Assembly: GCA_002309395.1 (NCBI GenBank)
Contig: DBWU01000069.1
Coordinates: 6,260 to 23,698 of the forward strand
Direction of reading: 5' to 3'
DNA: 17,439 bases
From: Oscillospiraceae bacterium UBA1230
GTDB lineage: Bacteria; Bacillota; Clostridia; Oscillospirales; Oscillospiraceae
Shown here one piece after another: positions 5,284 to 13,774 of this stretch. Made by a program: the position numbers and the translations under genes. Every line of letters begins with the position of its first letter. Position 1 is the stretch's first letter. The notes under the pieces were generated by a model. The model was not told the DNA's origin and did no database searches. It saw nothing but the letters and a program-made list of their open reading frames with translations.

Positions 5284-7704
5284 ATGAACGATTTGGAAAG
5301 ACGGTTCATTGAGGCGCGGCGTAACGCTATTGCCACCGAATACAGCCATTTGAATCCCCGGCAACGCCAAGGCGTGCTGACCACGGAGGGACCGCTTTTG
5401 TTGCTGGCAGGCGCCGGCAGCGGCAAGACCACGGTACTGATCCACCGGGTGGCGAATCTGCTCCGCTTCGGCAGAGGCAGCGATACAGAGGAGATCCCGG
5501 TTCGCGTCACGGAGGACGAGGTGCTGTTTCTGGAGGAATACGCCGCCTGCCCCACAGAGGATCAGCGGCCTCTGGCACAGTATCTGTGCGCGGTAGAGCC
5601 GGCACGACCCTGGGAAGTGCTGGCGATCACCTTTACCAATAAAGCCGCCGGGGAGTTAAAGGAGCGGCTGGAGCGGATGCTGGGAGAGGAAGCAAAGGAC
5701 GTCTGGGCGGCTACGTTTCACTCCGCCTGCGTGCGTATCCTGCGGCGCGATATCGAAAAGCTCGGTTTCTCGCGGGACTTTACCATTTACGATACGGACG
5801 ACAGCAAGCGAGTCGTCAAAGCCATTCTCAAGGAGCTGCAGTTGGAGGAAAAGACGCTGCCGCCCCGTGAGGTCCTCTCGGCGATCTCCCGTGCCAAGGA
5901 CGCCATGCAGACGCCGGCGGATTTCATCCGCCAATGGGAAGAAGTCGGAGACTGGCGTAAAATCAGAATGGGTAAAGTATATGAGCTTTACACCAAAAAA
6001 TTGCAAGAGGCCAATGCGCTGGACTTTGACGACATCATTTTGCAAACGGTTCGCCTGCTGCAGAACCACCGGGACGTTCGGGAATACTATCAGCAGAAAT
6101 TTCGCTACGTGCTCATTGACGAATACCAGGATACGAACCATCTGCAATATCTGCTGGCGAGCCTTCTCTCCGGCGGACGGAAGAATATCTGCGTAGTCGG
6201 TGACGATGACCAGAGTATTTACCGTTTCCGCGGCGCGGATATTGAGAACATTCTCTCTTTTGAACGGGAATATCCGGGTGCGCGTACCATCCGGCTGGAG
6301 CAAAACTACCGCTCCACACAGCATATTCTGGACGCCGCCAACGGTGTGATCCGCCACAATGCGGGGCGCAAGGGGAAAACGCTTTGGACGCAGAACGGTT
6401 CCGGCGAAAAAGTAATGATCAAAACGTCGTTCAACGAGAGCGACGAGGCAAACTACGTGGCCGGCGAGGTGATGATGGGCTATCACCGGGGCGCAAACTG
6501 GCGCGATTTCGCCGTGCTGTACCGCATGAATGCCCAATCCAATGCGCTGGAATACGCCTTCAAGCGCAACGGTATCCCGTATAAAGTGGTAGGCGGCGTA
6601 AAGTTCTTTGACCGCGTGGAGGTCAAGGATATGCTGTCGTATCTGTGCGTGGTCAATAATCCCTCTGACGATCTGCGCCTGCGCCGGATCGTCAACGTCC
6701 CGTCCCGAAAGATCGGCGAGGCGACGGTGGATAAGGCGCAGATCCTGGCAACACGGGAGGGTATGACGCTTTTCCAGGTATTTAAGCAGGCGGATACCTT
6801 TGCGGAACTGAAAAGCTCTGCTGTAAAGCTAAAAGACTTTACAGATATGATAGATGAAGCGAGGAGCCGCGCCAAAGACATGGAACTGGTGGAGTTCTAT
6901 ACCTACCTTTGCAACCGGACGGGATACGTTCCGGCGCTGGAGCTCAAAGGCGATATGGAGAGCTTGGGTCGGCTGGAGAACGTGCAGGAGCTGGCTTCGA
7001 GCATGGTGGCGTTTTTGGAAAACGAGCCGGATGATCCGACGCTGTCCGGCTTTTTGGATGAAGTGGCGCTCTATACCGATCTGGACGAGATGGCGGCAGG
7101 GGATAACGCGGTGACCATGATGACCATGCACGCCGCCAAAGGGTTGGAGTTTCCCTGCGTATTCGTCGTGGGCATGGAGGAGGGACTGTTTCCTGGCAAT
7201 CGCGCTCTGGGCGACGAGGAGGAACTGGAGGAGGAACGGCGCCTTTGCTACGTTGCCATGACCCGCGCCAAAGAGCGCCTGACGCTGACAAACGCGCGGC
7301 AGAGAACGCTGTTCGGGCGAACTACGCCGTGCATATGTTCCCGGTTTTTAGAGGAAGTCCCGGAGCAGGATATGGAATGGCTGGGCCGCCCGGAGCAGCG
7401 GGTGGAGCCGTGGGAGGAGTCGCAGGAGGAAGGATACGCTTACCGCGCGCCGTCCCTGCCGCGCCGGGCGCCGAGCGCTGTGAAGCGCACGGTAGGATCG
7501 TCCTATGCCGCGGCAAAACCGGCAGGCGCGCCCCTTCTTGCCCTGCAGGCGGGCGACAGCGTGGAGCACGGCGCCTTCGGAAAGGGGTTGGTGCTGTCGG
7601 TGCGACCTATGGGCGGCGATGCACTCCTTGAGGTGGCGTTTGAAACGGTCGGCACGAAAAAGTTGATGCTCAAAGCTGCCGGCGCGCATTTGAAAAAACT
7701 GTGA
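5284..7704 (+). CDS. pcrA: ATP-dependent DNA helicase PcrA (UvrD family)
   Basis: This SF1A 3'-5' helicase acts in nucleotide excision repair, rolling-circle replication and removal of RecA or stalled RNA polymerase. The 806-residue product has all the motifs: Walker A GAGSGKTT (residues 43-50), AITFTNKAA (Ia), LIDEYQDTN (Asp279-Glu280, II), GDDDQSIYRFRGAD (III), EQNYRST (IV), MTMHAAKGLEF (V) and LCYVAMTRAKERL (VI). A poorly conserved linker leads to a C-terminal Tudor-like end (VEHGAFGKGLVLSV...), the RNA polymerase-binding module of PcrA. An acidic stretch of about 40 residues (roughly 62-107) is inserted between motifs I and Ia compared with B. subtilis PcrA. The ATG at 5284 follows GAGAGG; an in-frame ATG at 5251 lies inside the -10 and is rejected. 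UvrD/PcrA is a member of several SOS regulons. Confidence 0.96.
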   Translation: MNDLERRFIEARRNAIATEYSHLNPRQRQGVLTTEGPLLLLAGAGSGKTTVLIHRVANLLRFGRGSDTEEIPVRVTEDEVLFLEEYAACPTEDQRPLAQYLCAVEPARPWEVLAITFTNKAAGELKERLERMLGEEAKDVWAATFHSACVRILRRDIEKLGFSRDFTIYDTDDSKRVVKAILKELQLEEKTLPPREVLSAISRAKDAMQTPADFIRQWEEVGDWRKIRMGKVYELYTKKLQEANALDFDDIILQTVRLLQNHRDVREYYQQKFRYVLIDEYQDTNHLQYLLASLLSGGRKNICVVGDDDQSIYRFRGADIENILSFEREYPGARTIRLEQNYRSTQHILDAANGVIRHNAGRKGKTLWTQNGSGEKVMIKTSFNESDEANYVAGEVMMGYHRGANWRDFAVLYRMNAQSNALEYAFKRNGIPYKVVGGVKFFDRVEVKDMLSYLCVVNNPSDDLRLRRIVNVPSRKIGEATVDKAQILATREGMTLFQVFKQADTFAELKSSAVKLKDFTDMIDEARSRAKDMELVEFYTYLCNRTGYVPALELKGDMESLGRLENVQELASSMVAFLENEPDDPTLSGFLDEVALYTDLDEMAAGDNAVTMMTMHAAKGLEFPCVFVVGMEEGLFPGNRALGDEEELEEERRLCYVAMTRAKERLTLTNARQRTLFGRTTPCICSRFLEEVPEQDMEWLGRPEQRVEPWEESQEEGYAYRAPSLPRRAPSAVKRTVGSSYAAAKPAGAPLLALQAGDSVEHGAFGKGLVLSVRPMGGDALLEVAFETVGTKKLMLKAAGAHLKKL

Positions 7705-7716
7705 GAGCATAGGAAA

Positions 7717-7748
7717 ACCGCCCTGCCTGTTGGCAGGGCGGTCGTTTT
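7717..7748. terminator. Bidirectional terminator between pcrA and rpmB
   Basis: ACCGCCCTGCC (7717-7727) pairs over 11 bp with 7732-7742 across the loop TGTT. On the plus strand CGTTTT follows; on the minus strand a T run (A's at 7714-7717) follows directly. It can therefore end both convergent transcripts. Confidence 0.85.
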
Positions 7749-7756
7749 GCCGTATT

Positions 7757-7945
7757 TCAGACAGCTCTGGTAACCTTACCGGAGCGCAGACACCGGGTAC
7801 AAACGTACACATGGCGGGGCGTGCCGTTGATCAGCGCCTTGACGCGCTTGACGTTGGGCTTCCAGGGACGATTGGAACGTCTGTGAGAGTGGGAAACCTT
7901 AATGCCGAAAGTGACGCCCTTATCGCAGAATTCGCATTTGGCCAT
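7757..7945 (-). CDS. rpmB: 50S ribosomal protein L28 (four-cysteine form)
   Basis: L28 is a small protein of the large ribosomal subunit. The 62-residue product starts MAKCEFCDKGVTFGIKVSHS and contains the typical NVKRVKALINGTPRHVYVC. Two CXXC pairs (Cys4/Cys7 and Cys49/Cys52) form the probable zinc ribbon of the C+ type. The frame continues upstream, but AAGGAGGT about 8 nt before the ATG at 7945 fixes the start. It is a single-gene unit with its own promoter, convergent with pcrA and divergent from hprK. Confidence 0.97.
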   Translation of the reverse strand: MAKCEFCDKGVTFGIKVSHSHRRSNRPWKPNVKRVKALINGTPRHVYVCTRCLRSGKVTRAV

Positions 7946-7999
7946 CCGTTGCACCTCCTTGCTGTGCATAAGTAACGCCTGCCGGAGCAAGCACCAAAT

Positions 8000-8028
8000 A
8001 TAATAGCAGGTCAATGGGAAAAAAGCAA
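8000..8028 (-). promoter_or_regulatory. rpmB promoter
   Basis: On the minus strand TTGCTT (8028-8023), 17 bp and TATTAT (8005-8000) give a sigma-A promoter with a leader of about 45-50 nt. A TTGACC lies inside the spacer but has no -10 at a suitable distance. No ribosomal-protein leader structure was evident. Confidence 0.65.
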
Positions 8029-8071
8029 GCTAAATTTTTGAAAAAAACAAAAAATTTTGCAAAATTGTCCG

Positions 8072-8100
8072 TTGCGGAACAGAAACGGATGGGATATAAT
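8072..8100 (+). promoter_or_regulatory. Promoter of the hprK-dnaE operon
   Basis: TTGCGG (8072-8077), a 17-bp spacer and a perfect TATAAT (8095-8100) lie 36 bp before the hprK ATG. An A-rich tract (8034-8058) upstream could act as an UP element. No cre site was clear. Confidence 0.7.
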
Positions 8101-8136
8101 AATTAAAATAGGAATACAATGCAGGAGGAACGCCGT

Positions 8137-9093
8137 ATGGAAAAGGTCAGGCGCACGCCCGCCAAGCTGTGGAAGTTGGTGGAGGATTTTTCACTGGAGA
8201 TCGTGCATCGGGGCGACGATTTTGACACACGGGAGATCGCTATTTCCGACGTGAACCGCCCGGCATTACAGCTGGTGGGGTTTTACGACTATTTTGAGCC
8301 GAAGCGTTTGCAGATCCTCGGCAGGGCGGAGATGACGTATCTGATCGCCATGCCGCTGGAGCGGCGGCGCAAAGTGTTCGAGGACTTTTTCCGCTGTAAT
8401 ATTCCTGCGCTGATCGTGGCACGCAATATGGAAATATTCCCGGAGCTTCTGGAGATCGCGCAAAAACACGGGCGGACGCTGCTGCGCTCTACCATGTCCA
8501 CGGTAGAGATCTCCAGCGGCATCATCGACTATCTCAACCGCGCCTTAGCGCCGCAGGTCACGCGCCACGGTGTGCTGGTGAATATTTACGGTCAGGGCGT
8601 TTTGATCTTAGGCGACTCCGGCATCGGCAAAAGTGAGACCGCCATCGACCTTCTTAAGCGCGGACACCGTTTGGTGGCAGACGACGCGGTGGATATCCGC
8701 AAGATATCCAATTCCCTGTACGGCTCTGCGCCGGAGGCGATCCGGCATTACATCGAGATCCGCGGTATCGGCGTGATCGACGTGAAACAGCTTTTCGGGA
8801 TGGGCGCCATTCAGTATGAGACGGAGATCGACATGGCGATCCAGCTGGAGCAGTGGGTGCAGGGCAAGGTCTACGACCGGCTGGGTCTGGGCGAAGAGCG
8901 GTTTGAATTGCTGGGTGTATCTCTGCCGCTGGTAACGGTGCCGGTGCGCCCCGGGCGCAACCTGGCTGGTATCGTGGAGATCGCCACCATGAAGAACCGT
9001 GAGATGAAATACGGCTATAATTCCGCTCAGGATTTTGTGGAGCAGTTTGACCGCCGCGTGGACAGTCTTACGCATAACGGGGAGCTGAAATGA
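8137..9093 (+). CDS. hprK: HPr kinase/phosphorylase
   Basis: HPrK phosphorylates HPr on Ser46 (and reverses this) in response to glycolytic state, driving catabolite repression and inducer exclusion. The 318-residue product has the N-terminal domain followed by the kinase domain. The latter contains RHGVLVNIYG with a conserved His at 144, Walker A GDSGIGKS at 159-166, ADDAV shortly after, and the signature EIRGIGVIDVKQLFGMGAI. AGGAGG at 8123-8128 selects the ATG at 8137 over one at 8119. It ends in an ATGA overlap with the glucokinase gene, which fits a shared role in sugar metabolism. No HPr or Crh gene is in the window. Confidence 0.97.
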   Translation: MEKVRRTPAKLWKLVEDFSLEIVHRGDDFDTREIAISDVNRPALQLVGFYDYFEPKRLQILGRAEMTYLIAMPLERRRKVFEDFFRCNIPALIVARNMEIFPELLEIAQKHGRTLLRSTMSTVEISSGIIDYLNRALAPQVTRHGVLVNIYGQGVLILGDSGIGKSETAIDLLKRGHRLVADDAVDIRKISNSLYGSAPEAIRHYIEIRGIGVIDVKQLFGMGAIQYETEIDMAIQLEQWVQGKVYDRLGLGEERFELLGVSLPLVTVPVRPGRNLAGIVEIATMKNREMKYGYNSAQDFVEQFDRRVDSLTHNGELK

Positions 9094-10052
9094 ACTATAT
9101 CGGCTTTGACGTGGGCGGTACCAATCTCAAAGCGGCGCTGGTAAACGGCGCCGGCGTGATCCTTGCCGAGGAGAAGATGAAGATCGCCCGGATCGAGGAT
9201 CAGAGCGCGCTGGCGCATACGCTGGTGGAAATGTGCCGGGGACTTTGCGCCGCGGCGAAGATACCGCTGGAGCAAGTGGCGTCTGTGGGCGTAGGCGTGC
9301 CGGGCGCTATTGATATCCACACCGGCACCATCTTGTATAGCTGCAATCTGCCGCTGCGAAGCGTGCCGCTTCGCAAGCTCTTTCACCGTGAGCTGTCCAT
9401 GCCGCTGTATCTGGAAAACGACGCCAACTGTGCGGCGCTGGCGGAATACTTTGCCGGTGCCGGGCAGGGGAGCAAGCGATTCATAACCGTTACGCTGGGC
9501 ACGGGGATCGGCGGCGGTATCGTGCACAACGGGAAAATTTTTCACGGCGCCAACGGTATGGCAGGCGAGGTGGGGCACATGACCATCATATCCGGCGGAA
9601 CGCCCTGTCCCTGCGGCCGCCGGGGCTGTTGGGAGCAGTACGCCTCCGCTACGGCGCTCAAGCGCATGACCGCAGAGGCGATCGAGTGCCGGCCGGACAG
9701 CGTTCTGGCGCGTGTGGTGGCGGAAAACGACGGGCACGTTTCCGGTCAGTCCGCCTTTATCGCGGCGCGGCTGGGGGATGAGACGGCGATTACCGTGCGG
9801 GATCAGTACATTACCTATCTTGCCGAGGGGATCATGAATATCATCAATATCTTTCAGCCCGACACGCTGGCGATCGGCGGCGGCGTCAGCAATGAGGAGG
9901 ACGCCAGCCTGCTGCTGCCTCTGCGCCGCAGGATCGAGCAGGAGAGTATGCCGGTCAACCGCGATAAGCGCACGCGTCTGGTGCGTGCGGAGCTTGGCGC
10001 CAAAGCAGGTGTGATCGGCGCGGCGCTCCTGGGTAAGAAAAAACGGATTTAG
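9090..10052 (+). CDS. glcK: ROK-family glucokinase
   Basis: This enzyme probably phosphorylates glucose to glucose 6-phosphate with ATP in the cytoplasm. The 320-residue product has the phosphate-binding DVGGTNLK (7-14), ENDAN with catalytic Asp111, TLGTGIGGG, and the ROK zinc site formed by His163 in GEVGHM with Cys173, Cys175 and Cys180 in CPCGRRGC. There is no N-terminal DNA-binding domain, so it is a kinase rather than a ROK repressor. It overlaps hprK by 4 bp (ATGA). Other ROK kinases (N-acetylmannosamine, fructose) cannot be excluded from sequence alone, but length and context favour glucokinase. Confidence 0.88.
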   Translation: MNYIGFDVGGTNLKAALVNGAGVILAEEKMKIARIEDQSALAHTLVEMCRGLCAAAKIPLEQVASVGVGVPGAIDIHTGTILYSCNLPLRSVPLRKLFHRELSMPLYLENDANCAALAEYFAGAGQGSKRFITVTLGTGIGGGIVHNGKIFHGANGMAGEVGHMTIISGGTPCPCGRRGCWEQYASATALKRMTAEAIECRPDSVLARVVAENDGHVSGQSAFIAARLGDETAITVRDQYITYLAEGIMNIINIFQPDTLAIGGGVSNEEDASLLLPLRRRIEQESMPVNRDKRTRLVRAELGAKAGVIGAALLGKKKRI

Positions 10053-10061
10053 GAGGCGGCT

Positions 10062-10982
10062 ATGCGCTGGTATGAGAAGTTTGACGAATGGGCGGCGGAA
10101 CAGTTGCCGGAGATGACGGTACTCAAAGACGAGCCGCTATCGCGCCACTGTTCGTTTCGCATCGGCGGCAACGCCCGGCGGATGGCGTTTCCCCGCACGG
10201 CGGAGGAGTTGACGCGCGCCGTCATGTTTGCCCGTGAGCAGGGCGGAGCGCCGCTGCTGCTGGGTAACGGCACCAACGTGCTCTTTCCCGATGAGGAGCT
10301 GGAGCGTCTGGTGGTTGCCACCGACGAGCTGACGGATATCAAGTGTCAAGGCGAGGTCTTGACGGCTCAGTGCGGCGTGACGCTGGCGCGTCTGGCGGTA
10401 TGTGCCCGGAGCCATGCCTTGACGGGTCTGGAATTTGCCCACGGGATCCCCGGCAGTGTGGGCGGCGCCGTGGTGATGAACGCAGGCGCTTACGGCGGCG
10501 AGATCAAGGACGTGCTGGTGGGCGCGGAGCTGATGACGGAAGACGGCACGGTGCGGTTTTTCCCGGTGGAGGAGCTGGCGCTTGGCTACCGCCGGAGTCT
10601 GCTGTCCGACCGACCGGAATGCGCGGTGCTGTCGGCGACGTTCCGGCTCTCCCAAGGCGACGAGGCGGAGATCCGTGGCCGGATGGAAGAGCTGATGGCG
10701 CGGCGCATGGCGTCACAGCCTTTAGAGTATCCCAGCGCCGGCAGTACCTTCAAGCGCCCCGAAGGCGCCTTTGCCGGCACGCTGATCGACCGGGCTGGTT
10801 TGAAAGGCCTGCGCTTCGGCGGCGCGGTGGTCTCTGAAAAGCACGCGGGTTTTGTGATCAACACGGGCGGCGCCACCAGCGCCGACGTGAAGGAGCTGAT
10901 CAGGCAGATCCAACAGCGCGTACAGCAGGAGAGCGGCATTTTGCTTGAAACGGAAGTGCGTATGATCACTGAGGAGGAATAG
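10062..10982 (+). CDS. murB: UDP-N-acetylenolpyruvoylglucosamine reductase
   Basis: MurB reduces UDP-GlcNAc-enolpyruvate to UDP-MurNAc with NADPH and FAD, the second committed step of peptidoglycan precursor synthesis. The 306-residue product has the FAD-binding SFRIGGNA and LLGNGTNVL, then GIPGSVGGAVVMNAGAYGGE, GYRRS (Arg177), YPSAGSTFKRP with catalytic Ser228, and LETEVRMI with Glu298. Its ribosome binding site AGGAGG begins within the glucokinase TAG stop. The last three codons (Glu-Glu-Glu) double as the ribosome binding site of rapZ. Confidence 0.96.
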   Translation: MRWYEKFDEWAAEQLPEMTVLKDEPLSRHCSFRIGGNARRMAFPRTAEELTRAVMFAREQGGAPLLLGNGTNVLFPDEELERLVVATDELTDIKCQGEVLTAQCGVTLARLAVCARSHALTGLEFAHGIPGSVGGAVVMNAGAYGGEIKDVLVGAELMTEDGTVRFFPVEELALGYRRSLLSDRPECAVLSATFRLSQGDEAEIRGRMEELMARRMASQPLEYPSAGSTFKRPEGAFAGTLIDRAGLKGLRFGGAVVSEKHAGFVINTGGATSADVKELIRQIQQRVQQESGILLETEVRMITEEE

Positions 10983-11840
10983 ATGGAAATACTCATCATA
11001 TCGGGACTGTCCGGCAGCGGAAAGAGCCAGGCGGCGTCTTTCCTGGAGGACATCGGCTACTATACAGTGGATAATCTTCCCTCGCGGATGATGGTGAAAT
11101 TTGCGGAATTCTGCGTGGCGTCCGGCGGCCATTACGACCGTGTGGCGCTGGTGTATGACGTACGCGCCGGGGAGGAATTCCATTTGCTGCTGGACGCGAT
11201 GGAGAAGATGCGCGCCCTGGGTGTGACGTGCCGGATGCTGTTTTTGGAGGCGTCCACGGAGGCGATCGTCAACCGCTATAAGGAGACCCGGCGGATCCAC
11301 CCCCTGTCGGGGGAAGGCGTCAGTATTCAGCAGGCGGTGCAGGAGGAGCGGACACGGATGCAGCCTATCCGCGATTTTGCAGACTTTATCATCAACACCA
11401 CTTCCTTTTCCTCCGCCAAGTTGCGCAGCGAACTGCTGAATCTGTTCGGCGCCCAGAGCGACCGGCAGGGTTTGAACGTTAACGTGCTGTCCTTTGGCTT
11501 TAAGCACGGGATCCCCATTGAGGCGGATCTGGTGTTTGACGTGCGGTTTATGCCCAACCCCTTTTACGTGGCGGATCTGAAGCATTTGACCGGCCTTGAC
11601 AGGCAGGTGCGTGACTTCGTGTTTTCTTTCCGCCAGACCCACGAATTTATGGAGCAACTGGAAAAGATGCTGTCGTTTTTACTGCCGCTGTACAGCGAAG
11701 AGGGAAAAACAGTGCTTGTGATCGCCGTGGGCTGTACCGGTGGACATCACCGCAGCGTGGCGGTCGCCCACGAACTGGCGGACTATATCACCAAGGCAGG
11801 CTATCAGGTCACGGAAAACCACCGGGATATTTCCCGCTAA
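10983..11840 (+). CDS. rapZ: RapZ/YvcJ family nucleotide-binding protein (RNase adapter)
   Basis: In E. coli RapZ delivers GlmZ small RNA to RNase E and senses glucosamine 6-phosphate; in B. subtilis YvcJ is a nucleotide-binding protein affecting competence. The 285-residue product has Walker A GLSGSGKS (8-15), the adjacent DIGYYTVDNLP, VYDVRAG as the Walker B region, and the C-terminal signature GCTGGHHRS (250-258). The ATG follows the murB stop with no gap, and GAGGAGG inside murB is its ribosome binding site. The murB-rapZ-yvcK-whiA order is standard in Firmicutes and hints at amino-sugar/wall control, although the target here is unknown. Confidence 0.95.
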   Translation: MEILIISGLSGSGKSQAASFLEDIGYYTVDNLPSRMMVKFAEFCVASGGHYDRVALVYDVRAGEEFHLLLDAMEKMRALGVTCRMLFLEASTEAIVNRYKETRRIHPLSGEGVSIQQAVQEERTRMQPIRDFADFIINTTSFSSAKLRSELLNLFGAQSDRQGLNVNVLSFGFKHGIPIEADLVFDVRFMPNPFYVADLKHLTGLDRQVRDFVFSFRQTHEFMEQLEKMLSFLLPLYSEEGKTVLVIAVGCTGGHHRSVAVAHELADYITKAGYQVTENHRDISR

Positions 11841-11855
11841 AAGGATGGAATAGAC

Positions 11856-12851
11856 ATGAGCGAACCGTCTTATACGGCGCATCAGGATATCAAAATAGCC
11901 GCTATCGGCGGCGGCACGGGACTTTCCACGCTATTGCGCGGTTTAAAGATCTATACCAAAGAGATCACCGCCATCGTCACCATGGCGGATGACGGCGGCG
12001 GCTCCGGCGTACTGCGCCAGGAATTGGGTATGCTGCCGCCGGGCGATATACGCAACTGTATGGAATCGCTGGCAGGCTGTGAATCGCTGATGTCACAGCT
12101 GATCCACTATCGGTTTACCGACGGTGCCCTTGCCGGTCAGAGCTTCGGAAATCTCCTGCTGGCGGCACTGAACGGGATCATGCCCAGCTTTGAAGAGGCT
12201 GTGGAGAGCCTCAGCCGCGTGCTGGCGATCACCGGGCGCGTTTTGCCGGTCACTACGGCGAACGTGCAGTTGGAGGCGGAATTTGAAAACGGCGTTCGCG
12301 TGACCGGTGAATCCAGTATCGCCTCGTCGAAGCGGATGCAGCATTGCCGGATCCGCCGCGTGCGATTGCTGCCGGAAGGCGCTCCGGCGCTTCAAACGGC
12401 GCTGCAAGCCATCGCCGAAGCCGATTTGATCGTGCTGGGTCCGGGGAGCCTCTATACCAGCATTATCCCCGATCTGCTGGTGGACGGCGTGGTGGAGGCG
12501 CTCAAAGCGTCCCGTGCCGTGAAGATCTACGTTGCCAACGTGATGACCCAGATCGGTGAAACGGAAGGCTACACGCTTTCCGACCATTTGCGCGCCATGG
12601 AACAGCACACCGGTACACAGCTTGTGGATCTGTGCCTTGCCAACTCCGCGCCGATCCCGCCGTCGGTGGCGCAGCGATACGCCGAAGAAGGCGCGGAAGT
12701 ACTGCTGTGCGACAGCGCCGTGTGTCAGAGCATGGGGGTCGAGGTGGTGAGCCGTGCCGTATCTACGGTGGATAACGGTCACGTGCGACACAATCCGGGT
12801 CAGCTTGCCCGGGAATTGATGTGGCTTTACGATCAGCACGCAGGCAGATAA
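11856..12851 (+). CDS. yvcK: Gluconeogenesis factor YvcK (CofD-like)
   Basis: YvcK binds UDP-sugars and is needed for growth on gluconeogenic carbon sources and for normal cell shape in B. subtilis. The 331-residue product belongs to the CofD/UPF0052 fold. It has KIAAIGGGTGLSTLLRGLK, then MADDGGGSGVLRQE and PPGDIRN in the first third, SFGNLLLAAL, and LGPGSLYTSIIPDLLV in the second half. The start at 11856 is preceded by AAAGGATGGAA and lies 15 nt after rapZ. The neighbours are the usual rapZ and whiA. Confidence 0.95.
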   Translation: MSEPSYTAHQDIKIAAIGGGTGLSTLLRGLKIYTKEITAIVTMADDGGGSGVLRQELGMLPPGDIRNCMESLAGCESLMSQLIHYRFTDGALAGQSFGNLLLAALNGIMPSFEEAVESLSRVLAITGRVLPVTTANVQLEAEFENGVRVTGESSIASSKRMQHCRIRRVRLLPEGAPALQTALQAIAEADLIVLGPGSLYTSIIPDLLVDGVVEALKASRAVKIYVANVMTQIGETEGYTLSDHLRAMEQHTGTQLVDLCLANSAPIPPSVAQRYAEEGAEVLLCDSAVCQSMGVEVVSRAVSTVDNGHVRHNPGQLARELMWLYDQHAGR

Positions 12852-12865
12852 GGGGAGGGAACGAC

Positions 12866-13774
12866 GTGGTGTCATTTGCTGCCAAAGTAAAAAACGAGAT
12901 CTGCCGCGCCCCCGTTCAGCGTTCCTGCTGTGCCAAGGCGGAGGCATACGGCGTGCTTCTTTTCGCCAACACGTTTACCGGCGGTGAGGTGCGGATCATC
13001 ACGGAGAACCGGGAATTCGGCGTGCGGCTTCCGAGGTTGTTTCAGCGCGCCTTCGGCGTGAAGTTTGACGCGATGCCAGGTGAACCGTGGGAAAAAGGGA
13101 AGCTGGTATTTCGCATAACGGACCCGGCGAAGCTCCACCGCATCATCGACCAGCTTGGTTATGATCCCTCCCAGATGCTGGCGCTCCACGTCAATTTCGG
13201 CATGTTGGAGGACGATTGCTGTCGCGCGTCGTTTTTGCGCGGCGCGTTTCTTGCCGGCGGCAGTGTGACGGACCCTGAAAAGAGATACCATCTGGAACTG
13301 ACGACCTCCCACGCACAGGCCAGCCGTGAGGTATCTGCTCTGCTGCAGGAGATCGGATTTATTCCCCGTACCGTCGGTCGCGGCGGCAACAGCGTGATCT
13401 ATTTCAAACAATCGGAACATATCGAGGATCTGCTGACCACCATCGGCGCGCCGGCGGCGGCGATGGACGTGATGAACGCCAAGGTGGCGAAGGAGATCCG
13501 CAACGGCGCCAACCGAGCCTATAACTGCGACATGGCAAACGTGGAAAAAGCGGTGGAGGCGGGCGCACAGCAGGCAGCGAAGATCGAGCGGCTGCGCCGC
13601 AGTGCCGCATGGAACGCCCTGCCGGAGAAACTGCGCCAAACGGCGCTGCTGCGCCTTGCCAATCCTGAAGCATCCTTATGGGAGCTGGCGGCAATGAGCG
13701 ATCCGCCGGTGAGCAAATCCTGCATCAATCACCGAATGCGGAAAATTATGGAAAAGGCGGAGATGATACCATGA
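12866..13774 (+). CDS. whiA: WhiA, DNA-binding sporulation/division regulator
   Basis: WhiA is a conserved Gram-positive DNA-binding protein linked to cell division and chromosome segregation in Bacillus and to sporulation in Streptomyces. The 302-residue product has an N-terminal LAGLIDADG homing-endonuclease-like fold without nuclease function (FLRGAFLAGGSVTDPEKRYH) and a C-terminal helix-turn-helix (SLWELAAMSDPPVSKSCINH). Two GTG codons in tandem, 12866 and 12869, are possible starts. GGGGAGGG lies 7 and 10 nt upstream of them; the second gives MSFAAKVKNEI, the usual family start. A longer frame overlapping yvcK lacks a ribosome binding site. Confidence 0.95.
   Translation: MVSFAAKVKNEICRAPVQRSCCAKAEAYGVLLFANTFTGGEVRIITENREFGVRLPRLFQRAFGVKFDAMPGEPWEKGKLVFRITDPAKLHRIIDQLGYDPSQMLALHVNFGMLEDDCCRASFLRGAFLAGGSVTDPEKRYHLELTTSHAQASREVSALLQEIGFIPRTVGRGGNSVIYFKQSEHIEDLLTTIGAPAAAMDVMNAKVAKEIRNGANRAYNCDMANVEKAVEAGAQQAAKIERLRRSAAWNALPEKLRQTALLRLANPEASLWELAAMSDPPVSKSCINHRMRKIMEKAEMIP

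Noticed and set aside
4990..5445. N-terminal extension of the radical SAM frame up to 5445
   Set aside because: It would run through the small gene's region, the LexA-controlled promoter and into pcrA; the start at 4989 gives the normal family length.
8119..8136. hprK starting at the ATG at 8119
   Set aside because: The AGGAGG at 8123-8128 would lie inside the coding sequence; it is correctly placed for the ATG at 8137.
12093..12947. A 284-codon minus-strand open frame opposite yvcK and whiA
   Set aside because: It is antisense to two firmly identified genes and has a His/Arg/Gln-rich composition typical of reversed GC-rich coding sequence.
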